This document shows, one piece after another, positions 43,264 to 51,156 of a stretch of DNA of 64,000 nt. A program made the translations under genes and the position numbers. The DNA is from Planctomycetales bacterium ZRK34 (lineage in GTDB: Bacteria > Planctomycetota > Phycisphaerae > Phycisphaerales > Zrk34), in contig CP050848.1 of assembly GCA_014873095.1 (NCBI GenBank), positions 5,081,850-5,145,849 of the forward strand. The letters run 5' to 3'. The notes under the pieces are model-generated. The model was not told the DNA's origin and searched no databases. It saw only the letters and a program-made list of their open reading frames with translations. Each line of letters opens with the position of its first letter. Position 1 is the stretch's first letter.

Positions 43264-43581
43264 TTACACGTACGAGCAGACATACTCGACGATGCCTTCG
43301 GTGATGACGATGTCGAAGCTGGAGTCGGCGGGGATGTTGAACGTCTGACCGGCGGCGTAATCGGTCCAGTCGGTCTGGCCGGCCAGTTTCACGCGGCAGG
43401 CCCCGGCGACCAGTTCCATGATTTCCGCGGCGGCGGTGCCGAAGTGGTATTCGCCGGGATAGATCAGGCCGAGCGTGTGCTTGGCGCCGGTCGAGTCGAT
43501 GATGGTGTGGCTGATCACGCGGCCGTCGAAGTAGATGTTGGCCTTGGCGACGGCGGTGACGTTTTCGAATTGCTTGGGCAC
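43264..43581 (-). CDS. ppnP: Pyrimidine/purine nucleoside phosphorylase (PpnP family)
   Basis: A 105-residue cupin. Family hallmarks are FENVTAVAKANIYFDGRVIS, LIYPGEYHFGTAAAEIMELV and AGQTFNIPADSSFDIVI, with a conserved C-terminal EYVCSY. It performs phosphorolysis of nucleosides. The start is a GTG at 43581, chosen because GGAG lies 7 bases upstream and MPKQFENV matches the family's N-terminus; no in-frame ATG is nearby. Direction is the same as the flanking operons. It is followed downstream by the glycosidase gene. Confidence 0.93.
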   Translation of the reverse strand: MPKQFENVTAVAKANIYFDGRVISHTIIDSTGAKHTLGLIYPGEYHFGTAAAEIMELVAGACRVKLAGQTDWTDYAAGQTFNIPADSSFDIVITEGIVEYVCSYV

Positions 43582-43645
43582 GTTGGGGCTCCGGGTTGGA
43601 TGAAGCTGCACATTACAGCGTCGGAGCCCCCCGCATGCAAGCGGG

Positions 43646-43849
43646 CTACTTCAGTAAGGTGGCGGCGAGTTTGGCCAACTCCTTGCCGCGCTTCGGCGAC
43701 AGGCCGAACCCGATCCCCGCCGCCACGGCCGCGCCGATCCACAACCACGGTCCGGCGGCAAACGACAACTGCTCATCGCAGGCCGCCGAAGCCTGGCGCA
43801 ACCGTCGCCGCGCTTCGTCGGGGGTCAACGGGGCGCGATCCGTTCTCAT
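43646..43849 (-). CDS. Small membrane protein, YqjK-like
   Basis: A 67-residue protein with a charged N-terminus (LTPDEARRRLRQASAACDEQ), one membrane segment (AAGPWLWIGAAVAAGIGFGL) and a basic end (SPKRGKELAKLAATLLK). The start overlaps the previous stop (ATGA), so it is coupled to the YqjE-like gene. Its size and third position suit YqjK in the YqjD-YqjE-YqjK cluster of enterobacteria. Sequence similarity is weak, so the name is by position. Confidence 0.62.
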   Translation of the reverse strand: MRTDRAPLTPDEARRRLRQASAACDEQLSFAAGPWLWIGAAVAAGIGFGLSPKRGKELAKLAATLLK

Positions 43850-44127
43850 GATTTCAGCAGGTCGTGTACGATCCATCCGAGCACTCCAGCGCAGCCCAGC
43901 GCCACCATGGCGGTCAGTCCGAGCGCCATCGGCGTGGGCATGGTCTGCATCAGTCCGAGCATGATCGCCGCCAGCAGCAGCACGACGCCGGTCGCGCCGA
44001 TGAACACCGACGCCAGCAGCAGGGCCACCGCCAGGACGAGTTGCACCACGGACGAACGCCCCTGGCGCAACTCGGCCTTGGCGAGGTCGACCATGCCGAT
44101 CATTACTTCAGTTAGCGCGCTGACCAT
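43846..44127 (-). CDS. YqjE-like (phage holin superfamily III/DUF1469) membrane protein
   Basis: A 93-residue protein with an amphipathic N-terminal helix (MVDLAKAELRQGRSSVV) and two membrane spans (QLVLAVALLLASVFIGATGV and ALGLTAMVALGCAGVLGWIV). This fits the YqjE/holin-X-like family seen beside YqjD/ElaB genes. It starts 6 bases after the DUF883-type gene. The cluster may have a stress or stationary-phase membrane role; no lytic enzyme is nearby, so a phage holin is unlikely. Confidence 0.78.
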   Translation of the reverse strand: MVSALTEVMIGMVDLAKAELRQGRSSVVQLVLAVALLLASVFIGATGVVLLLAAIMLGLMQTMPTPMALGLTAMVALGCAGVLGWIVHDLLKS

Positions 44128-44133
44128 CGCGGC

Positions 44134-44454
44134 TTAGTCCTTTCGCATCAGGTGGCCGATCAGGGCGCCGATGCCGAAGGCCGTCGCCAGCGTCACCAGC
44201 GGGTGGGCTTCGACGGTCTGCTGAGCGGTTTCGACGGCCTGTTTGCCCTGCTTGCGGGCCACGCCGTAGGCGTGTTCAAGCTGGGCCAGTCGATGCTCAA
44301 GCTCGTGCGCCGCGGCCTGTTTGGTGTCGGTAGCGCCGTCGCGCGCCATGCCGACGACGGTCTGAACCAGTTCGCCGACATCTTCGCGCAGCGTCTTGAG
44401 TTCACTGCGAAGGGTTTCGACATTGTTCTCGGATGTTTGCGTCTGACGAGTCAC
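44134..44454 (-). CDS. YqjD/ElaB (DUF883)-family membrane-anchored protein
   Basis: A 106-residue protein. The first 75 residues form a long charged helix (NVETLRSELKTLREDVGELV then HELEHRLAQLEHAYGVARKQ). A C-terminal segment with AHPLVTLATAFGIGALIGHL ends RKD, typical for DUF883 proteins, which tether ribosomes to the inner membrane in stationary phase. The GTG at 44454 is the start: AAAGGAG sits 7 bases upstream, while the open frame extends 17 codons without homology. It heads the three-gene operon. Confidence 0.85.
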   Translation of the reverse strand: MTRQTQTSENNVETLRSELKTLREDVGELVQTVVGMARDGATDTKQAAAHELEHRLAQLEHAYGVARKQGKQAVETAQQTVEAHPLVTLATAFGIGALIGHLMRKD

Positions 44455-44601
44455 AGGTGTGCTCCTTTCGTGACGGTTGAAAACGATTATTGACAACGCC
44501 ATCACGCTAGAACTCCCCGGCGCATGTCACAATCAGAGCCCGGCGGATCACCCCCAAAGGAGTTGCCGCGCCGCGCCATGGTGATATTGCTGAACGTCGT
44601 A

Positions 44602-45441
44602 TCAGGATGCGGTTGCGGGCATCTGACGCGGTGTGTCGATCGTTTTGATGCGCAGGTCGATCAACCCCAGGCACGCCAGCAACGCGAGATTCGGAAACAG
44701 CATCGGCGCAAACACCGGCGCGCTGTAAATCAGGTTCTCGAAAGTCGACTCCGCGGTCCCCGCGAGAAATACACGCACATGAAAGTATGCGCCCAGCAGG
44801 CCGATGGCCATCTGCCCGAGCATCACCCCAAGCGTCAGATCGATGAACGGGCGCTGCACGCGCATCGTCGCGGCAACCAGCAGGAAGCCGACCCCGATGG
44901 CTGCGCTGACGACCGGGATCCACTCCATCGTGTTGAAGAAACCGTTTTGCGCATGGTCGGCGAGGCTGAGCCCGAAGTTGCCGACAAAACCCGCCAGCGC
45001 CAGAAACACCACCCATCGGCTCCATTCTTCGGATTCCGAATCCACCATGCGGTTTAACAGCAGCAACAACCCGAGCCCGGTGTAGGCCAGCGGCGCGACA
45101 AACGGCGCGGAATACACCAGCGACTTGATCGTCTGCTCGACGAAGAATCGGCTCTCCAGGTGATAGAACATGCCGACGAGTCCGACGGCGATCGAGCCCC
45201 ATCCGACGATGAGCCCGAGCACGCGCCGCAACTGGCCGTGCATCACCAGCCCCGTAAGCAGCAGCACCGGCGCCACGGCGGAAAAGATCACCGGCGTCCA
45301 CTCCATCGGGTTGTGAAACTGGTTGATCGAGTGGGCGAGATAGATATCGACGGCAAGAAAACCGAGGTTCGCCAGCACGAACACCTCGAGTATCAGCCAT
45401 CGCCAGTGTTTCTTCACAGTTGTTTCGATGTTTGAGTTCAT
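44602..45441 (-). CDS. Polytopic membrane protein of unknown function
   Basis: A 279-residue integral membrane protein with about eight hydrophobic helices, arranged as two similar halves: NQFHNPMEWTPVIFSAVAPV and AQNGFFNTMEWIPVVSAAIG both carry an NP/NTMEW-(T/I)PV motif, then MFYHLESRF and AYFHVRVFL. This indicates internal duplication. No family is recognised. It is encoded downstream of the octaheme cytochrome with the same orientation, separated by a CTCTG-type repeat, so it may be an electron-transfer or quinol partner, which is inference only. Confidence 0.8.
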   Translation of the reverse strand: MNSNIETTVKKHWRWLILEVFVLANLGFLAVDIYLAHSINQFHNPMEWTPVIFSAVAPVLLLTGLVMHGQLRRVLGLIVGWGSIAVGLVGMFYHLESRFFVEQTIKSLVYSAPFVAPLAYTGLGLLLLLNRMVDSESEEWSRWVVFLALAGFVGNFGLSLADHAQNGFFNTMEWIPVVSAAIGVGFLLVAATMRVQRPFIDLTLGVMLGQMAIGLLGAYFHVRVFLAGTAESTFENLIYSAPVFAPMLFPNLALLACLGLIDLRIKTIDTPRQMPATAS

Positions 45442-45472
45442 CCGGTGATACTCGCTGACGTTCAGATTGATG

Positions 45473-45587
45473 TCTCACAGAGGACACAGAGAACACAAAG
45501 GCGCACAGAGGGTATCGTGAGTGTTTTGCCTGCCATCAATATTTAAACTCTGTGGCTCTCTGTGTGCTTTGTGTCCTCTGTGAAAGA
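45473..45587. repeat. CTCTGTG-type inverted repeat
   Basis: The left arm (45473-45512, TCTCACAGAGGACACAGAGA) and right arm (45545-45587) are imperfect reverse complements composed of CTCTGTG/GTGTCCTCTGTG units, with 32 bases between. It has the same unit type as the repeat at 14142-14283. It separates the octaheme cytochrome gene from the membrane protein gene. Confidence 0.85.
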
Positions 45588-45592
45588 CCCGT

Positions 45593-46825
45593 TTACTCGT
45601 GTTTGGCGGCACGCAACTCGGCGGCCATGTGTTCGAGTTCGATCTGCTTGGCGAGCAGTTCGTAGTTGCCGTGCCACTGAACGAAGTCGGCTCCGCCCAT
45701 GAACGCGCCGTGTTTGGCGGTCCGGCCGTAGTAATGCCACAGGTCGAAGTACACGAATTCGATCGGCTCGTCGAAGCTTTCCTTGGTCAGCAGGTTCTCC
45801 GCGTAGAGCTTGTCCATCAGCTCTTTGGCTTTGATGACCTTCTGGTTGGTTGTTTCGACGACGGTTTCCGCCTCGGCGTAGAAGCGGTCGATGCTGGGGC
45901 GGGTGTGACACTTCAGGCACAGCTCCTGCATCTTGTTGCGACCCTGTTCATAGGTGGGGCGTTTGTCGGAGACCGCCGCGAAAAGCCAGTAGCTCAGGCG
46001 CTCGGTGGTGTCATGCGTGACGTTCATGCCCTCGAGGCCGGACATGTGACACGTGGCGCAGGTGGGCACGGACATGTCGTCGGTGGTCAACTCCTTGGGG
46101 CGCGCGTGCAAGTTCATCTGATCCCGACCGGCGGCGAAGAGCACCCCATGTTTTGACTCGTTGAAAATTTCAAGCTGCGAATGGTCCGGGCCCATGTGGC
46201 ACTGACCGCAGGTCTGCGGGCTGCGCGCCAGGGCGACGGAGGTCTGATGTCGGGCGTGGCACTGGGTGCAGGTGCCGATGGTTCCGTCGGGGTTTGGCTT
46301 GCCGATGTTGTGACAGGCCATGCAGCCTTTCTCGCGGGCGCCGGGGCCTTCGAGCAGGGCGAGTTGGTTGGCGCCGCGCTTGACCGCGCCGGGGTGGTAC
46401 TTCTCAGCAGCGGCGATCTGCTCTTCGGTGAAGTCTTCAGCGCCGGTGACGGCCGCCCACGCCGGGGCGCCATGGCGCGATCGGACGAACTGGTCATACT
46501 CGGTGGGGTGGCACTGGCGGCAGTTGGCGGCCGTCAGCGACTTGGCGATGGTGAACCCGCGGTGCTCGATGCCTTGCTGTCCCTCGACGGGACGGTGGCA
46601 GTCGATGCAGTTCATGTTCACCGAGGCGTGGCGCGACAGCGAGTACTGGTGAACCACCGCGGCGGTCTCGCGCAGGTGACACTCGGCACACTTGCCCGAG
46701 GCCCTGACAAATTCCGCCGAGGGCTGTTGCACCTCGATCGTTGGCCGCTGGTGATTGACCAGCAGCGCTGCAACAACCAGCGCTGCGCCGATAAAGATCG
46801 CGATGAACACGTTGCGGAAGAGCAT
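45593..46825 (-). CDS. Octaheme c-type cytochrome of the hydroxylamine oxidoreductase (HAO) family
   Basis: A 410-residue exported cytochrome with an uncleaved-looking N-terminal anchor (NVFIAIFIGAALVVAALLV). Eight CXXCH motifs start at about Cys46, 73, 102, 168, 186, 206, 256 and 303. The C-terminal motif WHYYGRTAKHGAFMGGADFV and the spacing match HAO-like octaheme enzymes. They oxidise hydroxylamine or hydrazine, or reduce nitrite, depending on whether a crosslinked tyrosine is present; this cannot be decided by eye. It lies upstream of a polytopic membrane protein. A promoter-like sequence lies 42-70 bases upstream. Confidence 0.9.
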   Translation of the reverse strand: MLFRNVFIAIFIGAALVVAALLVNHQRPTIEVQQPSAEFVRASGKCAECHLRETAAVVHQYSLSRHASVNMNCIDCHRPVEGQQGIEHRGFTIAKSLTAANCRQCHPTEYDQFVRSRHGAPAWAAVTGAEDFTEEQIAAAEKYHPGAVKRGANQLALLEGPGAREKGCMACHNIGKPNPDGTIGTCTQCHARHQTSVALARSPQTCGQCHMGPDHSQLEIFNESKHGVLFAAGRDQMNLHARPKELTTDDMSVPTCATCHMSGLEGMNVTHDTTERLSYWLFAAVSDKRPTYEQGRNKMQELCLKCHTRPSIDRFYAEAETVVETTNQKVIKAKELMDKLYAENLLTKESFDEPIEFVYFDLWHYYGRTAKHGAFMGGADFVQWHGNYELLAKQIELEHMAAELRAAKHE

Positions 46826-46866
46826 TGGATGTGGCCTCGAACAAGGAAATGGATAACTATGTCCAT

Positions 46867-46895
46867 AATTTAACTATTGGTGGCGCCCATTGCAA
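46867..46895 (-). promoter_or_regulatory. Promoter-like sequence of the octaheme cytochrome gene
   Basis: On the minus strand TTGCAA (46895-46890) and TAAATT (46872-46867) are spaced by 17 bases, about 42 bases upstream of the start codon. Sigma70-like; not confirmed. Confidence 0.4.
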
Positions 46896-47306
46896 GCGGG
46901 GTTGATGAAAAACATTTTCAGTTCAACGAACCGCCCATGAGGTTTAAGAGATTGTCGTGTGGGTGAGTGCTGATGACGGTCAGCAAAATTCTGAATGTTT
47001 CACCGGAACGGCGCTGCTAAGACTTTCACAGATGGACATGACAACAGGATTTGTCATGGGAAAATTTTCCACGGATACGCTTGCGGGCGTTATAGCAAGT
47101 AGTTATCTTGAGATTCAGAATGAAAGGTTGATCAGTGTGTATTGCGACGTGGGACAAATCTGAGATGTGCAGTGGTTTGGGACTGATGCTCATTGGCATT
47201 CAATAAAATCGTTTTTTGCCCCGTGTAAGGGGGCATTGTCTGCGTAGTCGCTTGTGGCTGCTACGTGAGAGAATAGAACATGGGTACTTATATTGGAGGT
47301 TCATCC
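46896..47306. other. Intergenic stretch with dyad symmetry and a leader hairpin
   Basis: Divergent region between the octaheme cytochrome and the DUF11 lipoprotein gene. It holds an inverted repeat CATGACAA-N6-TTGTCATG (47037-47058) and a hairpin TGCCCC/GGGGCA (47217-47235). It is lower in G+C than its surroundings. A 68-codon open frame (46957-47163) looks like chance. No RNA gene was recognised. Confidence 0.5.
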
Positions 47307-49079
47307 ATGAAACGTTATCTGGCACGAAACCTGGCGCTGTGCTGCGCCGTGCTTGGCATGCTGACGCTGGTCGGCTGCGCAAGTTCCAACGGGAGTGGCA
47401 TGTCATCCGGTTCGCCGGACGGCAGCGGCTTCCCGCAGACCAGCAAGACCACCGTCGTCACCCAGGGCCATCCGCCCAAGGACGGCGCCAAGGTCGTACA
47501 GACCTACATGGACAATCTGTACGGCAAGACCGAACTGCGCGACGACGACTATCACCGTCACGTCGACAAGCAGTCGGCCACCGGCTGGACCCCCTGGCAC
47601 TGGCGTCACCAGGCCCACAACTGGGGCGATGAGCCGATGCCCGCCAAGGCTCCGGCCCCGGCTCCGATGATGAACCATTCCGTGATGAACTTCCCCTCGG
47701 CGGTGACCGATGCTGACGGCAAGAGTTGCTGCGGCGTGGTCACGCTCGAGAAATTCGCCCCCGGTGAAGTCTCCGTCGGCGAAACCTTTGAATACAAGCT
47801 GGTCGCCACCAACAAGGGCTCGCTGAAGCTCATGGACGTGGTCGTGACCGACATGCTGCCCGGCGACTTCAAGGTTGAAAGCTCCAACCCGGCCGTCGAA
47901 GGCGTCAAGGAAGGCAAGGGCGTGTGGATGCTCGGCGAACTCGAGCCCGGCGCTTCGAAGACCATCACCGTCAAGGGCTCGGCGACCAAGCCCGGCCGTC
48001 TGGTCAACTGCTCGACCGTGACCTTCACGCCGTACGCCTGCGTGGCGACCAACGTGATCGAACCGGCTCTGAAGCTGACCAAGAAGATGCCGTCCGACGT
48101 GCTGCTGTGCGAGCGCATCCCGGCGACCTTCGAAATCACCAACACCGGCACCGGCACCGCCCGCAACGTCGTGATCAACGACTCGCTGCCCAAGGGTCTG
48201 GTCACCGAGGCCGGCGACGGCAACATCAAGATCGTGGTCGGCGACCTGGCCAGCGGCGCTTCCAAGCGTTACGTGGTCAACCTCAAGCCGCTGGACACCG
48301 GCAAGTACACCAACAAGGCCATGGCCAGCGCCGACGGCGGACTCAAGTCTGATGCTTCGGCTTCCGTGGCGGTGCATGAACCGGTGCTGAAGATCACCAA
48401 GACCGGCCCCGAGAAGATGTTCATCGGCAAGACGATCACCTACAAGATCAAGGTCACCAACACCGGCGATGCGCCGGCTGAGATGGCCACGCTCGAGGAC
48501 ACCCTCCCGGCTGGCGCGCCGTTCGTCAGCGCGACCGACGGCGGCACCCATGCGGCCGGCAAGGTCACCTGGAACCTCGGCACGATCGCGCCCAAGGCTT
48601 CCAAGGAAGTCAGCGTGAGCGTCAAGGCCGACAACCCCGGCACCTACAAGGACGTCGCCATGGCCAAGGCCAAGTGCGCCAAGGCTGTCGACGCTTCGGC
48701 TGAAACCATGGTCACCGGCATCCCGGCGATCCTGCTGGAGGTCATCGACCTCGATGACCCGATCCAGGTCGGCAACAACGTGGTGTATGTCATCACCGTG
48801 ACCAACCAGGGCTCGGCCCCCGGCACGAACATCGTCATCGAGAACACCCTCGAAGACACGATGCAGTTCGTCAGTGCCGCCGGCGCGACCGCTGGTAAGA
48901 ACACCGGCAAGACGGTCAAGTTCGCACCGATCGCTTCGCTGGCGCCCAAGGCCAAGGCGGAGTTCCGCGTGACTGTCAAGGCCGTCAAGGCCGGCGACGT
49001 GCGCTTCAGCACCAAGATGACCAGCGACCAGATCAGTCGCCCGGTCGAGGAAACTGAAGCCACCAACTTCTTTGAATAA
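47307..49079 (+). CDS. DUF11-repeat (OmcB-like) lipoprotein
   Basis: A 590-residue lipoprotein with signal MKRYLARNLALCCAVLGMLT and lipobox VGCASS (Cys24). After a linker it contains four DUF11-type domains, each starting near an 'LKxTK' strand: PGEVSVGETFEYKLVATNKG, LLCERIPATFEITNTGTGTA, MFIGKTITYKIKVTNTGDAP and IQVGNNVVYVITVTNQGSAP. The repeats resemble those of chlamydial OmcB and other large surface proteins. GGAGGT precedes the ATG by 7 bases. A terminator follows, so it is monocistronic. It is likely to lie on the outer membrane or periplasm. Confidence 0.85.
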   Translation: MKRYLARNLALCCAVLGMLTLVGCASSNGSGMSSGSPDGSGFPQTSKTTVVTQGHPPKDGAKVVQTYMDNLYGKTELRDDDYHRHVDKQSATGWTPWHWRHQAHNWGDEPMPAKAPAPAPMMNHSVMNFPSAVTDADGKSCCGVVTLEKFAPGEVSVGETFEYKLVATNKGSLKLMDVVVTDMLPGDFKVESSNPAVEGVKEGKGVWMLGELEPGASKTITVKGSATKPGRLVNCSTVTFTPYACVATNVIEPALKLTKKMPSDVLLCERIPATFEITNTGTGTARNVVINDSLPKGLVTEAGDGNIKIVVGDLASGASKRYVVNLKPLDTGKYTNKAMASADGGLKSDASASVAVHEPVLKITKTGPEKMFIGKTITYKIKVTNTGDAPAEMATLEDTLPAGAPFVSATDGGTHAAGKVTWNLGTIAPKASKEVSVSVKADNPGTYKDVAMAKAKCAKAVDASAETMVTGIPAILLEVIDLDDPIQVGNNVVYVITVTNQGSAPGTNIVIENTLEDTMQFVSAAGATAGKNTGKTVKFAPIASLAPKAKAEFRVTVKAVKAGDVRFSTKMTSDQISRPVEETEATNFFE

Positions 49080-49088
49080 ACCCCAACA

Positions 49089-49123
49089 GCGGCGCGGCGG
49101 GAAACCGTCGCGCCGCCTTTTTG
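49089..49123 (+). terminator. Rho-independent terminator after the DUF11 lipoprotein gene
   Basis: A G+C-rich stem (GCGGCGCG, 49089-49096, with CGCGCCGC, 49109-49116, and an inner GAAA loop region) is followed by TTTTT. Confidence 0.85.
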
Positions 49124-49150
49124 TTTGAGTCGGCTGATCAGTCATCCCCA

Positions 49151-49175
49151 TAGCCGGGTCGCTACGCGGCCCTGG
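49151..49175. repeat. Half copy of the TAGCCGGGTCG repeat
   Basis: TAGCCGGGTCGCTACGCGGC and a further CCTGG match one arm of the repeats at 36892 and 57313. It lies 20 bases upstream of the LEA-type lipoprotein start. Confidence 0.7.
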
Positions 49176-49194
49176 TCCTCCCCCGGAGCATGCG

Positions 49195-50064
49195 ATGAAT
49201 CGTCAATCGCTCTGTCATCGCCGAACGCTGTTGAGCCTTGTGGTCGCCCTGATGCTGCTGGCGACTGGTGGATGTGAAACAGTTCAGTCCGTGCTGAATA
49301 ATTCACCCAAGCCCGGCGCGAGCGTGGCCGGGGTGCGACTGGCGGATCTTTCCCTGCAGAAAGTCGATCTGCTGTTTGATGTGGACGTGAGCAATCCGTA
49401 CAGCGTTCCGCTGCCGCTGACGAATCTGAATTACGCGCTGGCCAGCGGGGGCAATGAGTTTCTCAGCGGCAAGGCGGACGTGGCCGGCAGCGTGCCCGCC
49501 GGCGGGTCCAAGCGCGTCACCGTGCCGGCGACCGTGACGTTCGTCTCACTGGCCAACACGCTGGGGGCGGTCAAGCCCGGTTCCGTGCTGCCGTACGATG
49601 CGAAGATGAACCTGTCGGTCGACGCGCCGCTGGGGCCGGTGAGCCTGCCGATCCGCAAGAGCGGGCAGTTGCCCGTGCCGGCGGTGCCGAAGGTCGAACT
49701 CGCCTCGATGCAGTGGAAGACGCTGACGCTCAGCGAGGCCGCGGCCGTGATGAAGCTGAACGTGGAAAACACCAACCAGTTCGACATCGACCTCGGCAAA
49801 CTCGGGTACGCCCTGCAACTCGGCGGCAAGTCGATCGCGGCCGGCGGCGTCGATAAATCCGTCAGCTTCGGCAAGGGACAGACCCGCGAGATCGAGATTC
49901 CGATTTCCTTCTCACCGTCGAACCTCGGCCTTGCCGCGCTGAACATGCTGCGCGGCAAGGGGGCCAGCTATTCGATCGGCGGCGATATGGCGGTCAATAC
50001 CCCGTTCGGCCCGATGAACATGCCCTATCAGCGCAGCGGGCAAACCACCTTTCTCAGCAAATAA
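49195..50064 (+). CDS. LEA type 2 (WHy-domain) lipoprotein
   Basis: A 289-residue lipoprotein; signal RRTLLSLVVALMLLATGGC with lipobox cysteine. Two WHy-type beta-sandwich domains follow: residues 45-165 (LADLSLQKVDLLFDVDVSNP, then LTNLNYALASGGNEFLSGKA) and 170-285 (VMKLNVENTNQFDIDLGKLG, then LGYALQLGGKSIAAGGVDKS). WHy proteins are linked to water-stress and desiccation tolerance. Ribosome-binding site GGAG is 7 bases upstream. It is followed by an MscS channel in the same direction, which suits an osmotic theme. Confidence 0.85.
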   Translation: MNRQSLCHRRTLLSLVVALMLLATGGCETVQSVLNNSPKPGASVAGVRLADLSLQKVDLLFDVDVSNPYSVPLPLTNLNYALASGGNEFLSGKADVAGSVPAGGSKRVTVPATVTFVSLANTLGAVKPGSVLPYDAKMNLSVDAPLGPVSLPIRKSGQLPVPAVPKVELASMQWKTLTLSEAAAVMKLNVENTNQFDIDLGKLGYALQLGGKSIAAGGVDKSVSFGKGQTREIEIPISFSPSNLGLAALNMLRGKGASYSIGGDMAVNTPFGPMNMPYQRSGQTTFLSK

Positions 50065-50144
50065 ACACACCGCAAACCCGGCATCTGTTCACGTGAGCGA
50101 TCGCAGCCTCGCGCATGATGCCTTGATCCCCTGGAGCCAGACAG

Positions 50145-50966
50145 ATGGACAACATTGACGAAAAAACATGGGAATTGATCAACCAGTACGCCGTGCCGGC
50201 CGTGACGGCTTTGATCATCATCTTTGTCGCGTTCCTCGTGGCGGCGTGGGTTTCACGTATCGTCGTCGCCAGTTGCAATCGCGCGAAAATCGACACCACG
50301 CTTGGTAAATTCTTCGGCCGGGCGGTGCGATGGATCGTGCTGCTGATCGCGGGGTTGTTTGTGCTCAGCGAGTTCGGGATCGAAACGGCAAGCTTCGCGG
50401 TGATACTCGGTGCCGCGGGTCTGGCCATTGGTCTGGCGTTTCAGGGCACGCTGTCGAACTTCGCCGCGGGCATCATGCTGCTGATCTTCCGGCCGTTCAA
50501 GGTCGGCGATGTCGTCAACGTCGCCGGGCAGCTCGGTAAGGTCGATGAGATTCAGCTTTTCACCACCACGCTGGATACTTTCGACAACCGCCGCATCATT
50601 CTGCCCAACAGCGCGGTGTTCGGCGCGACCATCGAAAACATCACCTACCACCCATATCGCCGGATTGACGTCGCCGTCGGCACGGAATACTCAGCCGACA
50701 TCGACAAGACCCGCGAGGTGCTGGAAAAGGCCGCGGCGGATGTCCCCGGCCGTCGTGATGATCCGGCGCCGGCGGTGTTTCTGATGGGACTGGGCGCTTC
50801 GTCGATCGACTGGCACGTGCGCGTGTGGGCTGACGGCGATGTGTTCGGCGACGTCAAGCAGGCGGCGACGCGGCAGGTCAAGGTCGCCCTCGACGAAGCG
50901 GGCATCGGCATTCCGTTCCCGCAGATGGATGTCCACATGGACAAACCCGAAGCCGGCGACAAGTGA
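50145..50966 (+). CDS. mscS: MscS-family mechanosensitive channel
   Basis: A 273-residue channel. TM1 is VTALIIIFVAFLVAAWVSRI, TM2 is RWIVLLIAGLFVLSEFGIE, and the Gly/Ala-rich pore helix TM3 is FAVILGAAGLAIGLAFQGTL, followed by FRPFKVGDVVNVAGQLGKVD of the beta domain. The C-terminal cytoplasmic vestibule ends GIPFPQMDVHM as in most MscS proteins. It releases solutes under hypo-osmotic stress. Length is normal. The ribosome-binding site (CTGGAG) is near 50132. Confidence 0.96.
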   Translation: MDNIDEKTWELINQYAVPAVTALIIIFVAFLVAAWVSRIVVASCNRAKIDTTLGKFFGRAVRWIVLLIAGLFVLSEFGIETASFAVILGAAGLAIGLAFQGTLSNFAAGIMLLIFRPFKVGDVVNVAGQLGKVDEIQLFTTTLDTFDNRRIILPNSAVFGATIENITYHPYRRIDVAVGTEYSADIDKTREVLEKAAADVPGRRDDPAPAVFLMGLGASSIDWHVRVWADGDVFGDVKQAATRQVKVALDEAGIGIPFPQMDVHMDKPEAGDK

Positions 50967-51012
50967 TGCGGATTACTGTTTAGCCGCGACCCGAAGGGGA
51001 GCACGCGGCGCC

Positions 51013-51156
51013 TTACTCGTCATCGTCATCCAGCATGCGAATCGACGGCGTGTCCAGATCGTCGAATTGTCCCTTGCGCAGCGCCCAGGCGAACGCGGCG
51101 ATCGCCCCGGCGGCGAGCAGGATGGCCAGCGGCAGAACAATGTAAATCACACTCAT
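51013..51156 (-). CDS. ccoS: cbb3 oxidase assembly protein CcoS
   Basis: A 47-residue single-span membrane protein. It begins MSVIYIVLPLAILLAAGAIA and continues with AFAWALRKGQFDDLDTPSIR, a near-exact family pattern (WALRKGQFDDLDTP), then an acidic tail. It matures cbb3 oxidase by helping heme and copper insertion. Its start overlaps the CcoI stop by ATGA, and it is the last gene of the cluster. It lies below the usual length cut-off for gene finding. Confidence 0.95.
   Translation of the reverse strand: MSVIYIVLPLAILLAAGAIAAFAWALRKGQFDDLDTPSIRMLDDDDE

Noticed and set aside
43846..44127. Phage holin as a sign of a prophage
   Set aside because: The protein matches the YqjE-like group and sits in a YqjD-type operon; no lysin or phage gene is near.
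44507..45496. A 329-codon frame antiparallel or offset to the polytopic membrane protein
   Set aside because: It is a shifted frame on the same strand and gives Arg/Gly/Ala-rich sequence; the frame at 44602-45441 gives clean hydrophobic helices.
46957..47163. A 68-codon open frame in the intergenic region
   Set aside because: No ribosome-binding site, no recognised sequence, and it overlaps the CATGACAA dyad; codon use differs from real genes here.
47217..47235. TTTTTT next to a TGCCCC/GGGGCA hairpin, considered as a terminator
   Set aside because: On the plus strand the T run precedes the hairpin, and on the minus strand the run is A, so neither orientation makes an intrinsic terminator.
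47403..49151. A 582-codon open frame antisense to the DUF11 lipoprotein
   Set aside because: The plus-strand protein has signal, lipobox, repeats, ribosome-binding site and terminator.
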